A DNA stretch of 64,000 bases from Vaginimicrobium propionicum (GCF_900155645.1 NZ_LT706985.1:124001-188000); one strand, 5' to 3'; positions 34,808 to 44,287 are shown, counted from the stretch's first letter. A program made the numbers and translations. The notes: generated from the sequence alone by a model not told the origin.

Positions 34808-36090
34808 TAAATATCCTTTCCGAGAATCTTGTTAATACGTGGACGAACAGCTTTGTACGCCTGATCGGCGACTTCTAATGCTCGCTCGATGTCAGCGTCG
34901 CTAACCGACGCATTCATAAACAGATTGTGGTGGTTGACGAAGAAAACTCCGCGTCGCACACATTCAGCGACGAAAGCTTGGTGGATCTTAAAATCATTGT
35001 CAACGCGATCTTCGAAAGCGGTGGTGCGCATGTACCACATGGCTGGCTCTCCACTAACTTTCAGTGTAAAACCGTTGTCCTTAGCGACCTGCACCAGACC
35101 GGAAGTTAATTCCTTGCCTTTTTCGGTGCAAATCTTTGCCACATCAATTTCGCGCATTTTCTTGATACAAGCTAACGCAGCTGCCATAGGGACAGCAGAT
35201 AGCCAGTAAGAGCCGGTGTAGAACACTGAAGCCGCAGCCTCTTTGAGCTCTTCCTTGCCGGTTAGCGCCGAGATATTCCAGCCATTCGCTAGCGCTTTGC
35301 AATAGCAGGCCAGGTCAGCTTCAAACCCGTAGTGGACGTCAGAACCGCGCACGTCCAACCTGAAGCCGCAACGTACATCGTCGATAATCAAGACGACGCC
35401 TTCTTGGTTGCATAACTGGCGAACTTTTTGCCAGTAACCATCAGGCGGCAGCATATTGTCTTCAAAAATGGGGTGATGATATGGGGTGGCGATTAGACAA
35501 GCCACATTGCCCTTATGCTGAGCGAAAGTCCTCTTTAAGGCGGTGATATCACCGAATTCGGTGTACACCGAGTCGGCAATGTCGTTCATTGTGATACCGG
35601 CATAGCCGCCCTTTTGGGTCCAGCCTGCAACACCGTGGTAGCTGCCTCTAAACATCACGATTTTGTCGCGTCCCGTATAAGCGCGGGCGGTCATTACAGC
35701 CATAGTGGTCACGTCGCCGCCATTTTTGGCGAAGAACGCCCAATCCGCGCTGGAGACCGTCTCCGTTAAAAGCTCTGCCAACTCCACCATCTTTGTGGAC
35801 GGCAGCACTGTGCAGTTTGAAATATTCATCTGCTCGGTGACTGCGGCATTAACGTCTGGGTCGTTGTAGCCGAGGATGTTTGGTCCATAGGCAGCAGTGA
35901 AATCGAGATATTCGTTGCCGTCAACGTCCCAAAAGTGGCTGCCTTGAGCATGATCTAGGTAGAGCGGATATGCCGAGATTGGCATAAAGCAGCCTTCGGC
36001 AGGCCCAAGATGGCCGTAAATGCCACCAGGGATGACTTTGGTGGCTCGTTCGAACCACTCCGAACTTTTTGGGTGTTCATATATGTCCAT
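34807..36090 (-). CDS. Class III PLP aminotransferase, glutamate-1-semialdehyde aminomutase-like
   Basis: 427 aa. The fold-type I order is clear: SSEWFERATKVIPGG at the N-terminus, the cofactor phosphate region FFAKNGGDVTTMA, then the PLP-ring aspartate D237 in LIIDDVRCGFR. K265 in CYCKALANG is the Schiff-base lysine. In HemL-like enzymes the DEV motif has glutamate after the aspartate; here it is a second aspartate (D238). It is unlikely to be the haem enzyme because no haem gene is near. It may interconvert an amine and an aldehyde or ketone used by the transketolase or the neighbouring aldehyde dehydrogenase (inference). Confidence 0.85.
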   Translation of the reverse strand: MDIYEHPKSSEWFERATKVIPGGIYGHLGPAEGCFMPISAYPLYLDHAQGSHFWDVDGNEYLDFTAAYGPNILGYNDPDVNAAVTEQMNISNCTVLPSTKMVELAELLTETVSSADWAFFAKNGGDVTTMAVMTARAYTGRDKIVMFRGSYHGVAGWTQKGGYAGITMNDIADSVYTEFGDITALKRTFAQHKGNVACLIATPYHHPIFEDNMLPPDGYWQKVRQLCNQEGVVLIIDDVRCGFRLDVRGSDVHYGFEADLACYCKALANGWNISALTGKEELKEAAASVFYTGSYWLSAVPMAAALACIKKMREIDVAKICTEKGKELTSGLVQVAKDNGFTLKVSGEPAMWYMRTTAFEDRVDNDFKIHQAFVAECVRRGVFFVNHHNLFMNASVSDADIERALEVADQAYKAVRPRINKILGKDI

Positions 36091-36107
36091 GAGATTCCTA
36101 TCGCTAT

Positions 36108-36860
36108 TTAGGCCTGCAGGTAACGCGGAACCAAGCTCAGTAGCTTGTTGAATTCGTCGAGAAGGGGCACGAAACCGCCTAATTCAATATCGTGATGGCC
36201 AATTGCTTCGTAGCTGCCGATTTCCCCTCGCAGCACCTGACCGGCAACGTCGATATTCGAGAAAATCATCTTTGCGCGCGCTGCAGGGTTTAATCCTTCA
36301 ACAATTTTTACTTTGTGACCACGCACCCGCGCTATTAGCCCAGAGCCATCTCTAACGGCTACCTGCAGATCTCCGTCGGGCATTCTGGCAGCAATCTGGA
36401 CGCCCAGCGGATCCGAATTTGCGATCTCCGCTAGCGCAAATACGGCAACATACAAGGTCATCACCGCGTTAGCACGGGAAAAATCTTGGTTTTTTAAGTC
36501 TTCAGCGCTAGGAGCCAAATATTTAGTTAGTTGGTCAGTCAGCTGAGTGAATGGGCCTTTAAGGAAATCGATCTTACGCAAACCCTTCAGCGGGATGGGG
36601 TTACCTGTCCCGGCAAACATTTTGTTGACTGCCTTAGCGCTCGGGAAGCCGAGGTTTATAGTATTTCTTCCGGCGCCCAAGTGATGAGTGATTTCTCCAT
36701 CGTTAATAGCTAGCCGCACCGTTGCTGCCGGACTAATCAACTGGATGATCTCGTGAACTCCGTCGATTATTCCTTGAGAAACCGAGTCATATTTTGGCAG
36801 CTGTTCCAAGGTGCGAAGTACGGCGTTCAGGTTTACCCGTGCCATAGTTGTTTCGTCCAC
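36108..36860 (-). CDS. Tandem SCP2-like domain protein B (unknown function)
   Basis: 250 aa, first gene of the six-gene minus-strand operon. Like protein A it has two SCP2-like regions. One has INDGEITHHLGAG and LGFPSAKAVNKMFAG (about 51-82). The other has IARVRGHKVKIVEGLNP, AKMIFSNIDVAGQVLRGE and a final LLSLVPRY. Matching blocks occur in the same order in protein A. No catalytic residues are evident. GTG 36860 is chosen because GGGGAGG lies 5 nt upstream; an ATG at 36845 is the alternative. The promoter must lie in the 87 bp shared with the divergent dehydrogenase gene. Confidence 0.6.
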   Translation of the reverse strand: MDETTMARVNLNAVLRTLEQLPKYDSVSQGIIDGVHEIIQLISPAATVRLAINDGEITHHLGAGRNTINLGFPSAKAVNKMFAGTGNPIPLKGLRKIDFLKGPFTQLTDQLTKYLAPSAEDLKNQDFSRANAVMTLYVAVFALAEIANSDPLGVQIAARMPDGDLQVAVRDGSGLIARVRGHKVKIVEGLNPAARAKMIFSNIDVAGQVLRGEIGSYEAIGHHDIELGGFVPLLDEFNKLLSLVPRYLQA

Positions 36861-36947
36861 TTGCGCCTCCCCGTCGAGATGAGTGAATTTATTTGCGAGT
36901 CTAGTCTGCGTGAAGTTTTTTAGCTGATTTGCGCGTAGATTGGGTTC

Positions 36948-38498
36948 ATGGATTTTGCAGCATCAGCCCTTATCGAACGGATAAATATCCCAGCCTGGCA
37001 GCAAGACCACTCAGCTCGTGCCAGCCAAGACATAATTAACCCAGCCAGTGGGGCAAATATTATTTCAGTACCTGTCGGAAATGCTGATGACGTTAGCTTG
37101 GCTTTCAAGAATGCTCGTCGAATCCAAGCCGATTGGGCGCTAACACCGCCATCCGAGCGCGCGCTGGTGCTCAAGAAATTTGCTGATTTAGTTCACCGCC
37201 ATCGTGAACAGATCCTTGACTTGATTCAGTTAGAAACTGGCAAAGCTAGATTCCATGCTTTAGATGAATTAATGGACGTGCTTCTGGTGGCTCGTTATTA
37301 CGCAAAGAAAGGTCCGATGTGGCTTAGAACGCGCAATGTTCCAGGTGCCATTCCCGGTGCTACTAAAGCCAGAGTGATGCGTTTTCCGGTGGGGGTAGTT
37401 GGAATAATCGCCCCCTGGAATTACCCGCTTAGTTTGGCTATAACTGACGGATTGGCAGCAATAATGGCGGGTAACGCTATCGTCCAAAAACCAGATTCAC
37501 AAACTCCATTAGCAGCCTTAGCTGGAGTCGGTTTGCTGGAAGAAGCTGGAATGCCTAAAGGATTATGGCAGATCGTTACTGGTCCTGGTGGTCAAGTAGG
37601 TTCTGCGATTGCAGATAGTTGCGATTTCCTGATGTTTACTGGTTCTTCAAAGACTGGCCAGGCCTTAGGCGGCCAGATCGGCAATAGATTAGTTGGTTAT
37701 TCGGCAGAATTGGGCGGTAAAAACCCGATGGTTGTTGGTGAGGGCTGTGACTATAACCGTGTTGCTGAGATAGCCACCAGAGCATGTTTTGCTAATGCTG
37801 GTCAGCTGTGCATTTCGATAGAGCGGGTCTACGCTGTCGGCTCGGCCTATGAAGATTTCTCTAAGGCGTTTGCTCGTCGGATTTCGAAGATGAAATTGGG
37901 TGTCGATGATTCATGGGAGACTGAAATGGGCACGCTATCTGGACCATCTCAATTTGAGACTGTTTGTGCTCACGTTGATGATGCCGTCGCCAAAGGCGCA
38001 AAAGTGCTTATTGGGGCGAAAGCCAGGCCAGATATTGGTCCCTTCTTCTACGAACCTACGCTGTTGGCCGATGTGCCAGAGGGTGCGCTTTGTCGGCGGA
38101 ATGAAACCTTCGGGCCGGTTGTTTCCATCTATCCGGCAACCAGTCTTGAAGACGCTGTCGCCCAAGCTAATGACACAGATTATGGGCTAAACTCCTGCGT
38201 ATTTTGTGCAGAAGATAAAGATGCCCAATGGGTTGCTGAACGACTCAATAGCGGCATGGTCACCGTAAATGAGGGCTATGCCCCCACCTGGTCGGCGCTG
38301 GACGGGCCTTCAGGAGGATGGGGGATATCCGGGATAGGTTCTCGTCACGGCCAGCAAGGCTTGCTGAAATATACCAAAGCCAAAACCATTGGCTCGATGG
38401 CGTCCTGGTTGCACATGGGCGGACCAGCATGTATGAGTAGAAACGTTTGGGCGCCGATGTTAGAACAGGCAACTAATGCTATGAAGTGGATGCCGTAG
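36948..38498 (+). CDS. NAD(P)-dependent aldehyde dehydrogenase, succinate-semialdehyde dehydrogenase (GabD2) type
   Basis: 516 aa. It oxidises an aldehyde to the acid. It shows the cofactor loop GIIAPWNYPLSLAI, FTGSSKTGQALG, the catalytic glutamate in AELGGKNP and catalytic C288 in NAGQLCISIER. The last block is characteristic of GabD2-like succinate-semialdehyde dehydrogenases. The substrate may be different here, given the divergent aminotransferase operon. TAGATT lies at 36936-36941, 6 bp before the ATG, with no Shine-Dalgarno sequence, so a leaderless transcript is likely. The 3' end overlaps the hrpA frame. Confidence 0.9.
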   Translation: MDFAASALIERINIPAWQQDHSARASQDIINPASGANIISVPVGNADDVSLAFKNARRIQADWALTPPSERALVLKKFADLVHRHREQILDLIQLETGKARFHALDELMDVLLVARYYAKKGPMWLRTRNVPGAIPGATKARVMRFPVGVVGIIAPWNYPLSLAITDGLAAIMAGNAIVQKPDSQTPLAALAGVGLLEEAGMPKGLWQIVTGPGGQVGSAIADSCDFLMFTGSSKTGQALGGQIGNRLVGYSAELGGKNPMVVGEGCDYNRVAEIATRACFANAGQLCISIERVYAVGSAYEDFSKAFARRISKMKLGVDDSWETEMGTLSGPSQFETVCAHVDDAVAKGAKVLIGAKARPDIGPFFYEPTLLADVPEGALCRRNETFGPVVSIYPATSLEDAVAQANDTDYGLNSCVFCAEDKDAQWVAERLNSGMVTVNEGYAPTWSALDGPSGGWGISGIGSRHGQQGLLKYTKAKTIGSMASWLHMGGPACMSRNVWAPMLEQATNAMKWMP

Positions 38499-41400
38499 GC
38501 TTGGCAGATGTGTCGTTGCCGCCGATTAATTTTGATCCAACACTGCCGATAAGTTCTCATTCAGAAGAGATTGTGCAGCTTATCCGCGATAACCAGGTGG
38601 TTATTGTCGCTGGCGAGACTGGCTCTGGTAAAACCACGCAGTTACCCAAAATGTGTCTGTTGGCGGGTAGAAAGCATATTGCTCACACTCAGCCCAGGCG
38701 TATTGCTGCACGCAGTGTCGCCGAACGGATAGCTAGCGAACTGCGGGTAGAGCTGGGGGATTTAGTTGGCTACCAGGTGCGTTTCACTAAACAAGCTGGT
38801 CGCCAAACCAGAATCAAACTGATGACGGATGGCATTTTGCTAGCCGAAATCACTGGCGATCGTGAGTTACGCCGCTATGACACGATCATCATCGACGAAG
38901 CTCACGAGCGTAGCTTGAATATTGATTTCCTTCTCGGCTATGTCAAACAGCTATGTACAAAGCGTCGCGAGTTGCGGGTAATCATTACCTCGGCAACCAT
39001 CGACACTCAGCGTTTTTCAACCCATTTCGACAATGCGCCAATCATCCAGGTATCTGGGCGAGGTTTCCCGGTCGAAGTTCGTTACCGTCCACTCGACCAA
39101 GATGATGAACAAGCTGACGGCATAGTGGCAGCCGCGCGAGAGTTGATGGCTGAAGGTCCGGGCGACATCCTGGTTTTTTGTTCTGGTGAACGCGAAATCC
39201 AAGACGGCATAGCAGCTTTAGAAGCGCAGAAATTCTCTAACGTGGAAGTGCTAGCGCTCCACTCGCGGCTATCAGCCATCCAGCAACACCAGATTTTCCA
39301 AGCCCACCAGAGTCGGCACATTATTTTGGCGACAAATATCGCCGAAACTTCCCTAACGGTGCCCGGCATCCGGTATGTCATTGACGCTGGCACGGCACGG
39401 ATTTCGCGCTATTCAACGCGAACTAAAGTTCAACGACTACCGATTGAACCGATTTCGCAAGCCTCCGCTAATCAGCGATCTGGACGCTGTGGGCGTATTG
39501 GGCCAGGGGTGGCGATTCGTCTTTATAGTGAAGAAGATTTCTTAAGCCGTGACGAGTTCACTGAACCAGAGATATTGCGCACGAATTTAGCGTCCGTAAT
39601 TTTGCAGATGGCAAAAGCAAGACTCGGTGACATTAAGAAATTCCCATTCATTGAGGCACCAGACTCTTCGCAGATTGGTGATGGGATAAGGCTACTGACC
39701 GAGCTAGGGGCAATAAAAGGTGGTGATGGTCAACGACTAACCCGTGTCGGTCATGCGATAGCAGAAATTCCAGTAGACCCAAGACTCGGGCGAATGTTAA
39801 TTGAGGCTAATCGCCGTCATTGCCTGCGAGAAGTCCTAGTCATAGTGTCTTTCCTTGGCATTCAAGATATTCGCGAGCGGCCATTTGATCACCGCCAACA
39901 AGCTGACCAGTTACACGCCAGATTTTTTAGCGACGAATCCCTAGCTGCTGCCCACAAGCCACTATCTGACCGGCACGAACGAAGCGGCAAATATCAGAGC
40001 GCACCAGCACGCTACACCCCACACACTTTGAGGAGTCAACGCTTTAACGCTAACAATGCGAGGAATACAAAACCGTCTGCAGGTGGCGATTTGGATGCTG
40101 TTTTGCGTCTTTGGGGATATTTACGAGCTAAAAGACGTGAACTGACCGGTAATCAATTTCGTAAGATGTGTCGGGCAGAATTCTTAAATTATTTACGTAT
40201 TCGCCAATGGCAGGATTTGCATTCCCAATTACGAGGCATCTGCAAACGACTAGGAATGAAACGTAATCTAGAGCCAGCTGATCTTGATGATGTGCTGATC
40301 AGTCTGCTCTCGGGTTTACTGTCGAATATTGGAATGCAGCTGCCAGCCCCGGAAAAACCAAAGAAAGGCAAGCGCGCGCCCAGGTCTAGTCGCCAAGAGT
40401 TTCTCGGGGCGCGGGGCATAAAGTTTGCTATTCAACCTGGGGGTGCACTAGCTAAAAAACCGCCTGAGTTAGTGATGGCAGTCGAATTAGTAGAAACGTC
40501 TAGGCTTTGGGCGCGTATGGTAGCTGGGATTAAGCCCGAATGGGTTGAGCAAGTTGGTAAGCATTTATTGCGGCGAAATTATGGTCAGCCACACTTTTCA
40601 GTATCTAGAGCTAATGTGGTGGCGCGCGAAAAAGTGACGCTGCTTGGGGTGCCAATAATTGTTGACAGACTTGTGAATTACGGCAAAATAAACCCCGCCC
40701 AGGCTCGCGAGATATTTATTCAAACGGGTCTAGTTGAAGGCGAATGGCTTCCTGATGAAACTCATGCTAACCATGATTTCCTAAACCACAACCGGCAGGT
40801 TATTCAACAGGCTGAAAGTGTGGCTGATAGAGCCAGAACAGGTTCAATCATTGATGACCGCGATATCTTCGAATTCTATGACGTACGTCTACCGAGTGAA
40901 ATACACTCTGGTTCCACTTTCGATAAATGGTGGAGGAATCACCCTGACAAGGGATTTCTTGAATTTGATTTGGATTATTTCACTGACACCTTAGATCTGG
41001 AAAAAACCCGCGAACAATTCCCTGACCGCTGGCAGATTGGTGGGCTGAATTTTCCGGTGCAATATGTTTTTGAGCCAGGCAGCTCACATGATGGGGTGAG
41101 CGTTCGAGTGCCGATGGCTCAGCTTAACCAGATAACGACTCAAGAGTTTAGCTGGCAAGTGCCAGGTTTGCGGCTAGAGACAGCCACCGAATTAATTCGC
41201 GGACTACCAAAAAATGTGCGCACCAATTATATTCCAGCAGCTGACTATGCGCGACGTGCATTGGCGTGGTTAGAAACGCACCACTCAGATCACTCCAAAC
41301 GGTTCTGTGATGAGCTTGGACGGGCTTTGGCAGCAATATCTGGTGTGCAGCCTGAATCAAATGATTGGCGTCCAGACGAATTGCCAACGCACCTTAAAGT

Positions 41401-42364
41401 AGGCTTTGAGGTTACCAAACCGGGTAAAAACGCTGAGTACAGCAGGGATTTGACTGCACTAAAGCAGGAATTATCTCAACAAATTTCTGACACTATTACG
41501 GCTACAGCACCGGTAAGCCGGTCAACAACTTGGACTTTCTCGGATATTCCACAACAAGTTAATCTGCGTCGCTTAGGAATGACAGTTATCGGTTATCCGG
41601 CTTTGCAAGATGGTGGCGACGGTGTATCCCTGGTTTATGAAGAAAGTCCTGCGCGACAATCCCAAACTCATCGCGGTGGGGCGAGACGGCTAATAATGCT
41701 GAACATCCCTGACCCAACTAGATGGGCGGTAGCGCATATGAGCAATGATGAGAAGTTGGCGCTTCCTAAAGGGCCATACTCAGATGTTAAAGCGTTATTA
41801 GCTGACTGTCGTCTAAAGGCGATTGAACAAGCCGCCAATAAGGTTGGTGGCTTGGAAGTCCGTAGTGAAACAGACTTTGATCGGCTAGTTTTGGCAGTTC
41901 GTCAAGAGCAAGCTGGCCAGATGAGTCACGTGTTATCTGTTGCGGCAGAAGTGTGCGACTTGGCAGCTCGAGTTAGAAGGTTGGCCGAATCTAGCCCAAT
42001 TGGCGACGAGGTAGTAGAGCAATTGGATGATCTGGTATTCGAGGGATTTATTGCTTTTATTAGAGATCCTTGGTTCGATCAATTGCCAAAATACTGCCTG
42101 GCGATGATTGAGCGGTTGACGAAGTATCCGGCCAACCCAGCCCGCGATAATCAGCAAATGGAAAGTATCTACCAGCTTCTAGATGACTACGAGTCGTTAT
42201 GTGAGCACTTGCCTTCTGGTCGATTACCAGACGAGGTTGACGACATTGCTTTCATGATTGAGGAGTTAAGGGTGCAATTTTTTGCTCAGCGCTTAGGCAC
42301 CCGGCTAACAGTCTCCCCTAAACGTATCCGCAAAGCTATTGGAGCTGCTAGGCCGGAACCATGA
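38486..42364 (+). CDS. hrpA: ATP-dependent RNA helicase HrpA
   Basis: A DEAH-box RNA helicase of 1292 aa, the usual HrpA length. The helicase core has Walker A GETGSGKTT, IIDEAHERS (DEAH), SAT in motif III and QRSGRCGR in motif VI. Helicase-associated and OB-fold domains follow. The C-terminal DUF3418 domain occupies about 700-1290. E. coli HrpA resolves stalled ribosomes; the role here is assumed similar. The start is uncertain: GTG 38486 overlaps the dehydrogenase gene by 13 bp. Later TTG/GTG codons (38501, 38510, 38516) are possible. The 3' end overlaps the convergent gene by 17 bp. Confidence 0.94.
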   Translation: MDAVGLADVSLPPINFDPTLPISSHSEEIVQLIRDNQVVIVAGETGSGKTTQLPKMCLLAGRKHIAHTQPRRIAARSVAERIASELRVELGDLVGYQVRFTKQAGRQTRIKLMTDGILLAEITGDRELRRYDTIIIDEAHERSLNIDFLLGYVKQLCTKRRELRVIITSATIDTQRFSTHFDNAPIIQVSGRGFPVEVRYRPLDQDDEQADGIVAAARELMAEGPGDILVFCSGEREIQDGIAALEAQKFSNVEVLALHSRLSAIQQHQIFQAHQSRHIILATNIAETSLTVPGIRYVIDAGTARISRYSTRTKVQRLPIEPISQASANQRSGRCGRIGPGVAIRLYSEEDFLSRDEFTEPEILRTNLASVILQMAKARLGDIKKFPFIEAPDSSQIGDGIRLLTELGAIKGGDGQRLTRVGHAIAEIPVDPRLGRMLIEANRRHCLREVLVIVSFLGIQDIRERPFDHRQQADQLHARFFSDESLAAAHKPLSDRHERSGKYQSAPARYTPHTLRSQRFNANNARNTKPSAGGDLDAVLRLWGYLRAKRRELTGNQFRKMCRAEFLNYLRIRQWQDLHSQLRGICKRLGMKRNLEPADLDDVLISLLSGLLSNIGMQLPAPEKPKKGKRAPRSSRQEFLGARGIKFAIQPGGALAKKPPELVMAVELVETSRLWARMVAGIKPEWVEQVGKHLLRRNYGQPHFSVSRANVVAREKVTLLGVPIIVDRLVNYGKINPAQAREIFIQTGLVEGEWLPDETHANHDFLNHNRQVIQQAESVADRARTGSIIDDRDIFEFYDVRLPSEIHSGSTFDKWWRNHPDKGFLEFDLDYFTDTLDLEKTREQFPDRWQIGGLNFPVQYVFEPGSSHDGVSVRVPMAQLNQITTQEFSWQVPGLRLETATELIRGLPKNVRTNYIPAADYARRALAWLETHHSDHSKRFCDELGRALAAISGVQPESNDWRPDELPTHLKVGFEVTKPGKNAEYSRDLTALKQELSQQISDTITATAPVSRSTTWTFSDIPQQVNLRRLGMTVIGYPALQDGGDGVSLVYEESPARQSQTHRGGARRLIMLNIPDPTRWAVAHMSNDEKLALPKGPYSDVKALLADCRLKAIEQAANKVGGLEVRSETDFDRLVLAVRQEQAGQMSHVLSVAAEVCDLAARVRRLAESSPIGDEVVEQLDDLVFEGFIAFIRDPWFDQLPKYCLAMIERLTKYPANPARDNQQMESIYQLLDDYESLCEHLPSGRLPDEVDDIAFMIEELRVQFFAQRLGTRLTVSPKRIRKAIGAARPEP

Positions 42365-43028
42365 TGATTGTTAGGTGAGTCGCAGTGCGTATATCAGCTA
42401 AAACAATTTGAGTAGGTCCATGGGTTTTGTTGAATGTCACGAAGCCGCTAATGTGCTCGCCAGCCCGCAATTCGCCCGTGCAAATCTGGTTGTTGTTTAT
42501 TGAATCGTTGCACTCAGTTATGTCGCCGCTTTGCTTATCCATGGCTCGAAATAGGTAATTGAGGTTGCCTTTGCTGATCTTAATCTCGACATGAGCCACT
42601 AGCTGATCGCCATTCCATTCGGCGCTAGATACAGTGAATGTGCCGACTAGATTATCGTGGTTAAATTCGTTAGTAGTCGGCAGTCCTGGAGATTTTGGGG
42701 TAGCTGGACCGCGAGTTTGGGTGGGTGTGGGGGAGTTAGTTACGTCAACAACCTTCTCAGGTCTGGTTCCGAAATAAATTAACCCCAAGATGAGGGCGAC
42801 AATCGTTATCGGCAACAAGACGGTGGCTATGGGGTTGCCTCGATGTTTTTTCAGTTTCGAGCCGCTTGACTGGTTAGGTGTTAATGACTGTTTTGGTTGC
42901 GATTTTGGGGCAAAGTTGACTGCCGGTCTATTAAATTGAAGCGGGTCGGCTGGCTCAGGCAAATCCCCATAAGGATATTGGGTGTAGAGGTCTAATGATT
43001 CCTCTGGTGGATTCGTCGGCTCGCTCAT
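42348..43028 (-). CDS. Membrane-anchored protein of unknown function
   Basis: 226 aa. It has a proline-rich cytoplasmic N-terminus (1-65) ending in a basic patch (KLKKHRG). One membrane helix follows at about 67-87 (ATVLLPITIVALILGLIYFG). Then come a Thr/Pro linker and an extracytoplasmic beta-rich domain (about 125-226). Two cysteines (about 178 and 187) could form a disulfide. The lone-helix architecture resembles the DUF4352 or LpqH-like extracellular proteins, but I cannot assign a family. It overlaps the end of hrpA by 17 bp on the opposite strand. Confidence 0.75.
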   Translation of the reverse strand: MSEPTNPPEESLDLYTQYPYGDLPEPADPLQFNRPAVNFAPKSQPKQSLTPNQSSGSKLKKHRGNPIATVLLPITIVALILGLIYFGTRPEKVVDVTNSPTPTQTRGPATPKSPGLPTTNEFNHDNLVGTFTVSSAEWNGDQLVAHVEIKISKGNLNYLFRAMDKQSGDITECNDSINNNQICTGELRAGEHISGFVTFNKTHGPTQIVLADIRTATHLTIIMVPA

Positions 43029-43157
43029 AGTGGCTTACAGTGTAATCGTTTGTCAGTTTTTGCTCGAGTGTCTCTTATAGCTTAGGCAGTGTTTTCTGAG
43101 AATCGTTTATTGTTGGCCATTTGAGGCAAACTCTCATGTGGTCTTCATGTTGAATAC

Positions 43158-44174
43158 ATGACGATTCCTTTAACGCACATGATTGCGCCAAAAGTACGAT
43201 TGCGAAGTCACGATGATGCGCTGGCTATCGTGCCAGCTTTATTGGGTTTTCAACCAGCAGAATCTTTAGTGCTAATGGTGGTTACTAATGCCAAAGTGCA
43301 AGTCAGTGCCAGGGTTGACCTTTTCCACTGCCAGCCGGCTCGGCTGCAATCCTTACTCGCGGCGTTGAAACTGAGATATCCTGACGCGAAATTCTTTGTG
43401 GTTATCTATTCGGCCAACTATCGCTTAGCAAACCAGGTAGCTCAGCAGCTGGAGTCATATATCGGCATCGAAGACATCTTAGATTCATTGATTAGTGACG
43501 GGAAACGATATTGGCCCAGGCTCTGTGATGACCCCAGATGTCAAAGCCCGCAAGGTCTTGCGATTCCAGAACCAAATACGGCAGTTTTAGCTGAAGTAGT
43601 AGGTGCTGGGCTAGGGATTTTATCTTCCCGTGAAGAGTTAGCGAATTTAGTTAGCGCCCCTAATGGATCAGAAGCTGAGATTGCTGAAGATCGCTATGAA
43701 CAAGCCAGTCATCAACTGCTTGGTTTAGAAGATGATGAGAAAGCTTGCCTATTAGACGAGTTACTAGATGATTTAGAAAACCAGATATTTGACTCAAACT
43801 TTGACGCGATCAAGCTCGTCACTTTGGGAGTGCTGGTTGCTGAGCACTGGCGACGAAATCATGCACTTATTCGGGTGAATCAACGCAATGCTGCCCGTCA
43901 GTGTCTTATTTGGCAGGCGGTTGTGCGCGCCATGCCAGTCAGTCAATCAGTACCAGCATTAACTATTTGTGCTTTGAGTGCTTGGGTGAGTGGTGATGGT
44001 GCATTACAGATGATTTGTGTTGATCGTGCACTGGAAATCGACCCAAAATATTCCTTAACTTATCTGTTGATAGCTATCCATGAAGATCTGCTGCCGCCAA
44101 CCTATTGGAACAAGTTGCGTTGCGAAATGGTGAGCAAATATTCACAAATACCAACTGCGACAGCAACGGGTTGA
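43158..44174 (+). CDS. DUF4192-family protein
   Basis: 338 aa. The N-terminal half shows the DUF4192 pattern: RSHDDALAIVPALLGFQPAESLVLMVV, then ARVDL, YPDAKFFVVIYS and DGKRYWPRLCDDPRCQSPQG. The family is restricted to actinobacteria and has no established function. The C-terminal part is helical with a TPR-like look (CALSAWVSGDGALQMICVDRALEIDPKYSLTYLL). The protein is soluble by appearance. ATG 43158 directly gives the conserved start. Confidence 0.85.
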   Translation: MTIPLTHMIAPKVRLRSHDDALAIVPALLGFQPAESLVLMVVTNAKVQVSARVDLFHCQPARLQSLLAALKLRYPDAKFFVVIYSANYRLANQVAQQLESYIGIEDILDSLISDGKRYWPRLCDDPRCQSPQGLAIPEPNTAVLAEVVGAGLGILSSREELANLVSAPNGSEAEIAEDRYEQASHQLLGLEDDEKACLLDELLDDLENQIFDSNFDAIKLVTLGVLVAEHWRRNHALIRVNQRNAARQCLIWQAVVRAMPVSQSVPALTICALSAWVSGDGALQMICVDRALEIDPKYSLTYLLIAIHEDLLPPTYWNKLRCEMVSKYSQIPTATATG

Positions 44175-44233
44175 TCAGTGTGGGCACTGTTTAGCTTGGT
44201 CGGCTAGACTTTGGCTCGGTTCGCTGTGCAGTT

Positions 44234-44245
44234 AAACGATCGTTT
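44234..44245. repeat. 12-bp perfect palindrome upstream of leuS
   Basis: AAACGATCGTTT lies 42 bp before the leuS start codon. It could be an operator or chance. No T-box signature is visible in the 113-bp leader region. Confidence 0.45.
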
Positions 44246-44287
44246 TAGCCCTAAATGCGAACCTAGGGGCTATCTGAGGAGAACATA

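Noticed and set aside
34807-36090. HemL (haem biosynthesis) for the class III aminotransferase
   Set aside because: No haem genes are near, the operon is metabolic, and the DEV motif is altered to DDV.
20691-38498. Genomic island or mobile element
   Set aside because: Gene content looks accessory, but I found no integrase, transposase, direct-repeat ends or tRNA target at the borders, and base composition did not differ obviously by eye.
44175-44287. T-box leader for leuS
   Set aside because: The 113-bp region has no TGG-ACC core or long antiterminator stem.
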